64,000 bases of DNA from Maylandia zebra (Eukaryota; Chordata; Actinopteri; Cichliformes; Cichlidae), in NCBI RefSeq assembly GCF_041146795.1, contig NC_135182.1, positions 2,504,501-2,568,500 on the forward strand, given 5' to 3'. Position 1 is the first letter of the stretch, and each line of letters starts with the position of its first letter. A program made the position numbers and the translations under genes. Of this stretch, positions 54,280 through 64,000 are shown in pieces. Below the pieces are notes generated by a model. It did not search any database and had not been told where the DNA came from. It saw only the letters and a program-made list of their open reading frames with translations.

Positions 54280-56120
54280 ATATAAATAAAATGTAAACTG
54301 GTATCCTTTAATGCTGAGAACATTTCATTTATATAAAGTTATACTTAACATGTTATATAAACTTAAAAGGTTGTAGCTACACAACACATTCTCGTCACAG
54401 AGGTTCAGGATACACATTTGAACATGTTGGCCAAAGGGAAACAATCATAAATCAGAGAATCCTCCATTACTTGCCAATGCTATCAGTTTCTACACAAAGC
54501 ACAGATGGTAATTGATCTCAGAGTAGTTAAAGCAGACCCAGCTTAATAGCATGCTGGTTTCCCATCAGTTTCTTATCAGGAATAAAGGTTTATCCACAAT
54601 ATGGATGCAGAAACAACCAGAAAAACAGCTGCTGGCCTCTCAGCTGGCCCACTCTTTGTTAAGGGCACGAGGACGTGCCTGTCAAAGCAGGGCTGAGAAG
54701 TGCTTATTCTTGGAGAAGTATTTAACTCTAGTCTTCACACAAACAGTGACAGGAGTAACCTGGAGAGAGAAGCTTTGTACTACAGTATAAAGAGAGGCTA
54801 TTCATAACTGTAAATGCAAAACTACTCTAATGAAGTCAAATAATAAAAACACGGAACTGGAAATGAGCAGAAAAAGTATCTGTTGATAACAAAAACATTT
54901 TTATATTATCTGTAAATATTATATATAAATCTTATAAATGTAATAAAAATATAGCATAAGTACGTTTTCCTTTTTTGTTCTTTTGTTTACTGTGTGCAAA
55001 TAACACAAGGTAACACAGACAGTCCAGTAACAAACTGCACAAGGCTATCAGGTCACTTAGCTAAAACAGGCAGGAACCACAGTGACAAAATACCAGGAAC
55101 TGCTCAGTGAAGCCATATTATACCTTTGCTTTCCCCACACACTCACCTAATAACAAACAATATGCATTCATTTAGCTTCTTAACATCCAGCTGAAAGTGA
55201 ATCTCTGCTTCTCTTCTCTTGCTTTTTTCATTAAGGATGCTCATCACCAACACGGGATGATTTTATTTGGGCTCTTTAGCTTCCTGTTTGTGTCAGTGCA
55301 CTTATTTACTTATATTTACTTATTACTATTATGACTATGTTTGTGCATTTGACTTTGTTGTTCAGCATCAACACTTGATTTTGTGTGCGTGTCTGTCATC
55401 AGCAGTACAGGGGAGCTCCTGAGAATAAACATGGGTGCTTTGTTAGTTGCTAGCTTAGCCTGCTGAGACAAGGGGATATGAGGAGAGATTAAATCCCAGA
55501 TCTGTGGAGATAAGGATTAGCTGATCCTGACAACAGAAGGCAAGTCGTGCCTCTGTAACAGATCAGACAAATAGGAAATAGGCACCAGCTAACTTTTAAA
55601 TGGCTCCAGCTGTCATGTTCACTGGAGAGAGTGGACTCGAGAGGAGGTCTCAGGAAAATCACAGTTCACTTATTTACAATACCACAGTAATGCAACAGTG
55701 CTATATTCAATGTGAAAGGGGGAAAAGGGGCTCTAGGGATCCCAGAAAAGGCATCCAAACATTCGTTACTCTTCATCTGACTCTGCTTTTATACAACTCA
55801 TGCAGACTCACCAAAGAGGGGCTCCAGGAAGGTCTGTACAGAAGGAAACACGCAGTCGGTATCTTTGAGGCAAAACTGGAGCATAAACAGAAGCAAAAGG
55901 AGTCAGGGCTTCACCAGCTACGAAGTTCAACAATTCAGCAGTGAACAGCAGCCAGCCACTACCTCAAACATGACTGCTGATGAGAAAATTGAAGACAGAT
56001 GTGTAGAGCCAAGATCAGGAACCCCGAATAAGTCATGTCCAGGAGCAAAGACAACAACTAACAATCACAGGTAGGAAAGACGATAGAAACTGAAGCAGTG
56101 AAATTGAAAGAATCAAAACC
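54280..56120. other. Intergenic DNA, nothing recognised
   Basis: No exon, RT or transposase block and no terminal repeats were identified. Confidence 0.35.
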
Positions 56121-56129
56121 TGGTGAGGA

Positions 56130-57085
56130 CTGAGGGACCATAACACCTTCCTCCTAGCGTTATTCCCGCTCTGCAGGGTCCGCTTTTCTGCAACCCGCCG
56201 CCATTCAGCACAATCAAGGTCGTCGTTCAAGTTGGTGCGATCCTCTTCACGTCGTCTTTGATTCGGTCTATCCATCGCCTTATTGGTCTGCCCCTTGGTT
56301 GCCGGCCTTGGGGGCGGAGTCGCAGTGCTGTTCTTGCCACCAAGTTTTTGTCACTTCTGACCACGTGCCCATACCATCGCAGTTGCGCTCCTTGCATCTT
56401 CTCCGTGATCGATGCGATGCCCAGCCGCTTTCGGAAGTCGGTGTTCATGACATGGTCCCATAGTTTCAGGCCCAGGCACCATCGCAGTATCCGCATTTCC
56501 ATTGTGTGAAGGGCCTGTTCGTGCTTTGCGGTGGACGGCCAACACGCTGATCCATAAAGGGCCACAGGGCGCACTATGCTTTTGTAGATCTTTGACTTGA
56601 GGTGGTCAGGTATTCGTCGGTCGCACAGGACACCAGTGACTTGGCACCACTTCATCCAGGCCGCATTAATCCTGGCTCGTACGTCTGGCAGGATGTTGCC
56701 GTCATTGCTGATCATCGATCTGAGGTACCAGAAGTGAGATACTTTTGCCAGGTCTTCCCCATCGATGCTGATGGTGCTGTCGGTTTGGGGGTCGGCTTCT
56801 AAGTACTTAGTCTTCTTGGTGTTCAACCTCAGCCCGTACTCACTCTTCCATTGCTGCGTTTGGCGTTGCAGCTCCATTCGGGATTCATCTGCGAGGAAGA
56901 CATCAATGGCATAGAGGAGTGTCCAAGGGCGGGGTGCTTGGAGGTCAGCGGTCACGGTGTCCATGAAGAGGATGAAGAGAAGCGGGGACAGTGCGGAGCC
57001 TTGGTGCACGCCCACGGTGATGCTGAAAGGTGGCGATGTTCCCACTGGGCTTCTGACTGTGCTGGTCACGTTTTTGTACACTTTT
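56130..57085 (-). mobile_element. RTE-type LINE, 3' segment
   Basis: The 284-aa minus frame 56227-57081 reads GVHQGSALSPLLFILFMDTV, then a degraded catalytic box (YAID where YADD is expected), then LRLNTKKTKYLEADPQ, and a post-RT block with WYGHVVRSDKN and GRPIRRWIDRIKDD. It continues from the 5' segment at 58870-59449, from which it is separated by an L2 element. Confidence 0.8.
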
Positions 57086-58865
57086 TGTACTCAAAAAGCA
57101 TCTCTAGACCCAGCAGTCTTAGCTAATTATAGGCCAATCTCCAACCTTCCTTTATATCAAACATCCTTGAAAGAGTAGTTGTCAAACAGCTAACAGATCA
57201 TCTGCAGAGGCTTATTTAAAGAGTTTCAGTCAGGTTTCAGAGCTCATCACAGCACAGAAACAGCTTTAGTGAAGGTTACAAATGATCTTCTTATGGCCTC
57301 TGACAGTGGACTCATCTCTGTGCTTGTCCTGCTAGACCTCAGTGCAGCGTTCGATACTGTCGACCATAATATCCTATTAGAGCGATTAGAACATTCTGCA
57401 GGTATTACAGGTACTGTGCTGCAGTGGTTTGTATCATATCTATCTAATAGACTCCAGTTTGTGCATGTAAATGGAGAGTCCTCTTCACACACTGAGGTTA
57501 ATTATGGAGTTCCACAGGGTTCAGTGCTAGGACCAATTCTGTTTACATTATACATGCTTCCCTTAGGCAGCATCATTAGAAGACATAGCATACATTTACA
57601 CTGCTATGCAGATGACACCCAGCTCTATCTGTCCATGAAGCCAGATAACACACACCAATTAGTTAAACTGCAGGAATGTCTTAAAGACATAAAGACCTGG
57701 ATGGCCGCTAACTTTCTGCTTCTTAATTCAGATCAAACTGAGGTTATTGTACTCGGCCCTGAAAATCTTAGAAATATGGTATCTAACCAGATTCTTACTC
57801 TGGATGGCATTACCTTGGCCTCCAGTAACGCTGTGAGGAACCTTGGAGTCATTTTTGACCAGGACATGTCCTTCAACGCACATATTAAACAAATATGTAA
57901 GACTGTTTTCTTCCATTTGTGCAACATCTCTAAAGTTAGAAATGTCCTGTCTCAGAGTGACGCTGAAAAACTAGTTCATGCATTTATTACTTCCAGGCTG
58001 GACGACTGTAATTCATTATTATCAGGATGTCCTAAAAACTCCCTGAAAAGCCTTCAGTTAATCCAAAATGCTGCAGCAAGAGTCCTGACAGGGACTAGAA
58101 AGAGAGAGCAGATTTCTCTAAATCCAGAATTCAAAATCCTGCTCCTCACTATAAGGTCTTAAATAATCAGACCCCATCTTATCTTAATGACCTTGTAGTA
58201 CCATATCACCCTATTAGAGCACTTCGCTCTCGCTCTGCAGGCCTACTTGTTGTTCCTAGAGTATTTAAAAGTAGAATGGGAGGCAGAGCCTTCAGTTTTC
58301 AGGCCCCTCTTCTGTGGAACCAGCTTCCAGTTTGGATTCAGGAGACAGACACTATCTCTACTTTCAAGATTAGGCTTCAAACTTTCCTTTTTGCTAAAGC
58401 ATATAGTTAGGGCTGGACCAGGTGACCCTGAATCCTCCCTTAGTTATGCTGCAATAGACGTAGGCTGCCGGGGATTCCCATGATGCATTGAGTTTTTCCT
58501 TTCCAGTCACCTTTCTCACTCACTATGTGTTAACAGACCTCTCTGCATTGAATCATATCTGTTATTAACCTCTGTCTCTCTTCCACAGCATGTCTTTATC
58601 CTGTCTTCCTTCTCTCACCCGAACCGGTCACAGCAGATGGCCCCGCCCCTCCCTGAGCCTGGTTCTGCCAGAGGTTTCTTCCTGTTAAAAGGGAGTTTTT
58701 CCTTCCCACTGTTGCCAAAGTGCTTGCTCATAGGGGGTCATATGATTGTTGGGTTTTTCTCTGTATGTATTATTGTACGATCTACTGTACAATGTAAAGC
58801 ACCTTGAGGCAACTGTTGTTGTGATTTGGCGCTATATAAATAAAAAAAAAATTTGAATTGAATAG
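57085..58865 (+). mobile_element. L2/Maui-type LINE nested in the RTE element
   Basis: The frame 57269-58162 holds [40 protein letters not shown] and YADD with both Asp. After [13 protein letters not shown] a deletion removes part of the C-terminal domain. The end (ALRSRSAGLLVVPRVFKSRM) and a 3' UTR ending GAGGCAACTGTTGTTGTGAT and AATAAA follow. The 5' part, including the endonuclease, is missing. Confidence 0.88.
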
Positions 58866-58869
58866 AACT

Positions 58870-59449
58870 GAATTGAATATCTTCATGGTGTGGCACAGGA
58901 GTCGGATTGGCGGTAATTGGAGCAGTCGTTGCCTTTACCTCTCCAGATGGGCACTGTGCTGCTGGTTGACCAGACTGCTGGGACAGCCCCATCTCTGATG
59001 AAGTTGTTGAACAGGTTGGTTAGGATTGAGGCATCCTGGCGGCCGAGTAGCTTCCAAACTTTGGCTGGAATGTTGTCTATTCCAGTTGCTTTGCCATTCT
59101 TCATTTTCTTGGCGGTGACTTCTACTTCCTTGATGGTAATTGACGGGATGGGTTCTGGGACGGGTTCGGTGCTGTGGATTGGCTGGTGGGGCAACTCCAA
59201 GTTGCAGATATCCGAAAAGCAGTTGCTCCAATGTTTGAAGATGATGGGTGGGTCGCAAAGGATCTGATGGTTGACATTGTTGATATGTTTGACCTGGCCG
59301 ATGTCCTGCATTGCTCGATGGCATTTATTTGGCGAGACGGTAGACTTTGTTCGCTCCCCCGGGCATGTCCAGTTCTTCATAGAGTTGGTCATAGTGCGAT
59401 GCCGTTGCCGCTGCTAATGCTTTTTTGGCAGTACCACCTAAGCTTCTGG
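58870..59449 (-). mobile_element. RTE-type LINE, 5' segment of the interrupted copy
   Basis: The minus frame gives GERTKSTVSPNKCHRAMQDI, then KKMKNGKATGIDNIPAKVWK and VPIWRGKGNDCSNYR. Restoring one lost base would give the usual NYRPIRL-type block, which then stops at the L2 junction. About 100 codons of RT between this point and the GVHQGSALS segment are missing. Confidence 0.8.
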
Positions 59450-61928
59450 CAGTGGCGTGTCTAGAAAATTTTTGTTGGGGGGGCCAGGTAGGGGCACAGA
59501 TTTGGAGAAGGGTGGCAGATTTAATTGGCAGATAATGTTTAAAAAAAAAATTCTACCAACCCTTAACCATAATTCAATAATCCTATAAACCTAATAACCA
59601 AATGCACTTTTAACTCTTATTAGAATGAGATTTTAACCACTACGGTGCAAAGTTTTTAGATACTGCGTTGATAAAGTACAAGAGATACAATCAGTGCTTT
59701 GTCAGTGTTTACTCAGCAGTCAAGGACATCAATATTTACATAGTATTTTTACTGACATATAGTGCACATATGTTTTGGGCAAAAACATTTTTGAATATTA
59801 AAATACGAACATTTTTAACATACAATTGGCATATTAGCCAATGTAAAACTTTATCTGCTTATTAAAAAAAGAAGATAATCTTCTCACAAACTGGTGTTTG
59901 ATTTTGAAACAGGAAAAAAGTGGGGAAACAAATGAAAAGACTAACATTTGAATAAAACCTGAAAGCAAGTAAATACTTTCTATGCTGCCTTATGGTAAAC
60001 TTTGGTAATATTGATCAAGAACAACACTGGCTGATGATGAAATACAGTCAGCTGGCATGGTGACACTGCCAGTATTAACCTGCAGGGCTGGACTGGGACA
60101 AAAAAATTGGGCATTTTCACTACAGACCGACCCACCAGGTGTTAAAGCCATAAAGACTTTGACTGAAAACAAACCCTGTTGTGACAGTGATGTATAGTCT
60201 TGTTGGTATATGTATGATTTCTATACATTTTACGTCAGATAAAAACTTTGGTTGTAAGATTTAGATAATTATTTAATAAAAGCTAGGTATTTTAAATGAG
60301 AATAAGAAAGAAAAGTATTTCTTTGTGCCTTTCCCTGTTAATGCCCTACATGCCCCCCTGGCAAAACTTTCCTAGACCCGCCCCTGCACAGTTACCAGCT
60401 GTCAGCTACATAAAAAAGGATCCTGGTGTTATTTGTCTCTCAGAAACAGTTCATAACTTCCCTTCAACTCATTCATGTCACCTAAAAGGTAAACCTGTTT
60501 CTCCATCACCTGTTCAGCTCTGATGGTTCAGTAAGGACATCTCCTGGTTTCATCTTCATGTTTCCCTCTCACCACATATCCAAACCGATATCATGACCAG
60601 CAGCTTTACAGCTGTGGCTCCAGCAAACATCAGCTGATACTAGAAATTAATATTAAATAAATTCTAACAACAGCTGATCAAGCTTAAACGTGCTGCTGTT
60701 GTTTAGCGCGACATCCGCTGGTTTCCTCTTTCTGGCGCAAAGTGGGCGATAAATAAACAAGAGAGAAAAGCCGATCAGCTGATCATTGATCAGTTTCATG
60801 ATTGAAGTAGCAACAGGAGAGGCAGGGGAGAGAATGAGAGAAGAAGAGGCAGCTGTGCAGCATAAAGACAGAATAAATCCAGCTTTGTGTCTTTTTTCCA
60901 TTCTAGCTAAAGTTCGGGACAAACTGCGTCTCTTCTCAGCTCAATACGAAACGTGTAATATTTTCTCTGAATGAGGGACCATTCCATTTTTTTAAGGAGC
61001 CGTTGGCAACTCTACTAACTAACCTTATGAATAAAATAAAGTTCACTATCAGTAACATCATAGCACCCACCCAGCTGGCTAAAACGCAGTATGAGTTATT
61101 GCAACTGACAGTAAAAAGTCAGCAACATGAAAATAAACTCCACCTAAACTTGGTTCATATCTGACCCAGACAGACTGCAGGTCATAACTTCTTACCTGAA
61201 GTTCAGTTCACCTGACACTCGGACTGGCGGCTGCCTCGGGGCTCTCCTCCTGCCTCCCCTTCCCTCATCCACCTGCTGGCCTCTGTGGAAGCCCCACCAT
61301 AGCCACCACCAAACAACGGAGTTATTTCTACACATCGACCTGCATCTGGCCAATCCACCACCTCTCATTGTTCATGCCGTTACAAAAAAAAATAAAAAAT
61401 AAGTCAAATAAGCCCGATGGCCAGTCCAGCTATGTTAACCTGCAACCAAATCTGCAGCTCCATACAGCAATGTTACGACTTAGATTATATCTTATAACTC
61501 ATAACTCTTATGTTAGCTGCCCTCAGTAGCATACTGTCTGAAATATTCCACGGCTGCAATAATTCTTTAAGTGTTATTTTTTTCCTTGGTATTCTGATTT
61601 CACCGAAGTTTACTAAACTCAACAAACTTGATATTACTTACCGGGACATTTATTCTGTCCTCATTTTCTTTCACCGAAAAATTGTTTCCTGCAGTGACGT
61701 CTTTCGCGCTTGGCTCTCCTACCTTTGCTAACGTGATGCGCATAGCGCAGAAGCCGATGCTGCATTCACTTACACTCGGATATCTGAGCCTCACCGTGAA
61801 AACATAATCGGACATTTGATATTTGATTGAATTTTATTATTTTGCCTTTGGGGTGGCACCTGGGGTGGCCAGTCTGGTTGGGGGGGTGGCCTGTGCCCCC
61901 CCAGGCCACCCCGCTGGACACGCCATTG
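59450..61928. mobile_element. hAT-type element, about 2.5 kb, with perfect 8-bp target duplication
   Basis: Ends CAGTGGCGTGTC and GGACACGCCATTG are inverted. GCTTCTGG flanks both sides (59442-59449 and 61929-61936). Both ends carry GGGGGGG/CCCCCCC-rich subterminal DNA. Inside, near 60371-60386, CCTAGACCCGCCCCTG looks like another hAT right end and GCAGGGCTGGACTGGG near 60082 like another hAT left end, so it is composite. No transposase frame was found. Confidence 0.85.
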
Positions 61929-62224
61929 GCTTCTGGATCATAAAAAAATACAGTTGACACCATTGAAGATGGTGGGTGGGTTGCCATCTTCAATGGTGCC
62001 ATGGCCCAGAAGCTTAGGCGGTACTTCCATGGACATGTCTTGTTCTCCATAAGAAAACCTGGCCTTGTTAGGAGAGTTGGCATCCATCCCACTTTGGAAA
62101 GAGCAGCTCTTGTTTCTAGAAATCTGGCCAATTTTAATAAACCTTAATCATTTTAATGGATGGAGACAGAATTTCAGCCAAAAATCTAAAAGAAACATGA
62201 AATAAAAGTCATATGAGCAAAACA

Positions 62225-63290
62225 CAATTTGGCACAGTGGTAAGATATTTGTTGTAGTAGTCACCAGGTTTGCAGAAACTCTCTAATTGCTTTGGGTTTT
62301 CTTGCTGCTGCTTGGTAACTCGAAGATTCAGCTCCTACCACCAAATCTGTTGTTGCCTTTGTGGTACGTTTTGGATCATCGTCATGCTTGAAAACACATC
62401 CACAAACCATCTTCGGTGTTCTGGCTTTGGGAGGTACGTGGCCCTGTCCACTGGTCCCTTAGTGTGTTAAACTCTGTGTTTATAGAACTTCTTGTAATTA
62501 ATCATTAGTATTACTTTCTGGATCTTCTCCAGTATCATGTCATATATCATTATAGAGTGTTTAACTTCCAGTGTACAGTGATTTGAAGTTGTCTGTTGTT
62601 ATTTGGCTTTGAATTGAAATAAGTCATCCTGTACCCCTAATTGGAAAAGCATAATGTTTCCATCCCCATGCTTGACTGTAGGGATGGTGTCTTTGGGTCA
62701 GACTCACCATTTCTCTTCCTCCAAATACAGCAGATCAAGTTGATGCCAAAGAGCTCGATTTTGGTTTCATAGCACTTTCTCCTAAACTTTCTCTGAATTT
62801 AGATGTTTACAGGCAAACTTAGGATGGGCTGTGTGTGTTCCTTATTGAGCAGGGGAACCTTGTGCACTGTAAGATTTCAGTCCATTATGGTGTGGTGTGT
62901 TACTGCTACACCATAGTTCTTGGTCACTGTGAGTTTAATTGCCCTCAAATCCTCAATGAGCCCCTTCTGTGTAATAGCTGATCCACCTCTCTCGTTTTCA
63001 TCCGCAAACTCTTACATGAAGTTCGAGACCGAGGGTGATTGTTGTCATTGATATTTTATATTTTCTTTCACTTCCAAATAATCACATCAACAGTTGTCAC
63101 CTTTTTGACAAAGTCCTTGTCGATGGTCTTGCAGCCAATTCCACGTGCAGGTTAACACAGTTATCCCTGACATCTGTTTGCTGTTGCCTGTGGTGGCAGA
63201 GGTTGGGATGGAAGACATTCTTTCTGTGGAAAGGTGTGCTTTATACACCTAGTTCAGGATTTATTTATTAGCATGTGGCACACAGCCAAT
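62225..63290 (-). mobile_element. Degraded Tc1-like transposon
   Basis: Traces run in the order of a minus-strand Tc1: TTTTGGATCATCGTCATGCT, TTTCCATCCCCATGCTTGAC, CTCTTCCTCCAAATACAGCA, GAGCTCGATTTTGGTTTCAT. These match positions 17410-17720 of the intact copy at roughly two bases in three, with extra DNA between. Frames are broken. Confidence 0.7.
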
Positions 63291-64000
63291 CTGTGGTAAC
63301 CATAACTCTGTTGCATGGATTAAATATTTATGCAAATCATAACTTTAATAGCTGGTTATAAATTATAACATTTATTCATCTAGATTTTATATTCTGTCTC
63401 TCTCTCTCCATAAAAATGAATCTACCAGGAAAAATAGACACTATTCATTTTTTTGTAAGTGAGCAAACTTACAAATTTAGCAGGACATCTAATAATTATT
63501 ACACTCACTGTATACACTTGATTATGCAAAATTAAAGAAAAAGCCAGCATAGAGTGCTGTCAGAACATCTTCAGTGTATTTTACACTCTCTGGAATTCAG
63601 CTGGAGGGATGGACACCATTCTTACATTCTTACCCTTATTTGTTTTTTTAATGATGATAGTGGACAACACTGTCAACATATAGCGTATGATGATGATTCA
63701 GCTAAGCTGAGATGTGGTGACTGTGGAGGTCACAGCAAATGACTCAGATGAACGCACGTATCTTATCAGGCAGAACCGCTGATGTTTTTGAGAAGCTGGA
63801 CATCCTTGAGGAGGTCCCCAACACTCCGGGACTATAAATAAACTCAGCGAGACTTTTTCTATCAGCTTTTTTCCCACTTCTGTTTGATGTTAAGCTGACA
63901 GATGCACATTGTTCACCTGTTGCTTTCAGTTTTATTATGGAAGCATTTCTAAAAACAAATTCCAAAAAATCTTTATTTTTAAACTACATTTTGTCATTAA
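63291..64000. other. Right-edge DNA, nothing recognised
   Basis: An open stretch around 63750-63830 reads LSGRTADVFEKLDILEEVPN on the + strand but no family was recognised and no splice pair was convincing. Confidence 0.3.

Noticed and set aside
54551..56074. Frames of 69-114 aa in 54.5-56.1 kb
   Set aside because: No family motifs and no splice partners; expected by chance at this length.
63744..63965. 73-aa minus frame at the right edge
   Set aside because: No recognisable similarity and the + strand is equally open; not supported as a gene.

Overview
This is a vertebrate nuclear window, most likely from a percomorph (cichlid-like) teleost. The reasons are multi-exon genes with GT-AG introns, fish-type Tc1, Rex1, Rex3 (RTE) and L2/Maui elements, tRNA-derived SINEs, and many hAT and piggyBac-like non-autonomous elements. 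There are no operons and no bacterial features. Unspliced ORFs here are almost all transposon proteins; the host genes had to be assembled from short exons.

Three host genes are supported, each with exons that join in consistent phase. (1) On the + strand, 1133-11718, lie the last eight coding exons (TM2 to C-terminus) of a class B1 GPCR. It most resembles the secretin receptor; a second GHRH-receptor paralogue is the alternative. Its ectodomain and TM1 exons lie off the left edge. (2) On the - strand, 22809-25748, is dbi (acyl-CoA-binding protein): four coding exons, 89 aa, complete. (3) On the - strand, 36304-44908, is the C2orf76 (UPF0538) homologue: five coding exons, 125 aa, complete. 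The order receptor-dbi-c2orf76 recalls human 2q14 (SCTR-DBI-C2orf76), which supports the secretin-receptor reading. The three genes share a locus, not a known pathway.

The rest is mobile DNA. 1-11.7 kb: receptor introns with a Tc1 relic, a Rex3 relic, a fold-back element, a large trinucleotide tract, a SINE and a hAT-like MITE. 11.9-13.3 kb and 32.6-33.9 kb: two 1353-bp copies of one Tc1-like deletion derivative in opposite orientation, flanking dbi. 15.1-16.8 kb: a hAT-type element carrying piggyBac-like sequence. 16.9-18.5 kb: a structurally complete Tc1 element with an intact 340-aa DD34E transposase. 25.9-28.1 kb: an L2-type LINE with a 633-aa open frame, about 200 bp upstream of the dbi start codon. 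36-45 kb: c2orf76 introns with nested hAT/piggyBac insertions and a Rex1 relic. 48.6-50.7 kb: a Rex1-like LINE. 51.2-52.5 kb: mixed LINE debris. 52.7-54.3 kb: a mariner/Tc1-like element with one frameshift. 56.1-61.9 kb: an RTE element cut by an L2 and, at its other end, by a hAT element with a perfect 8-bp target duplication. 62.2-63.3 kb: an eroded Tc1.

Family names for repeats come from recognition of termini, reading frames and remembered consensus, not from a database search.
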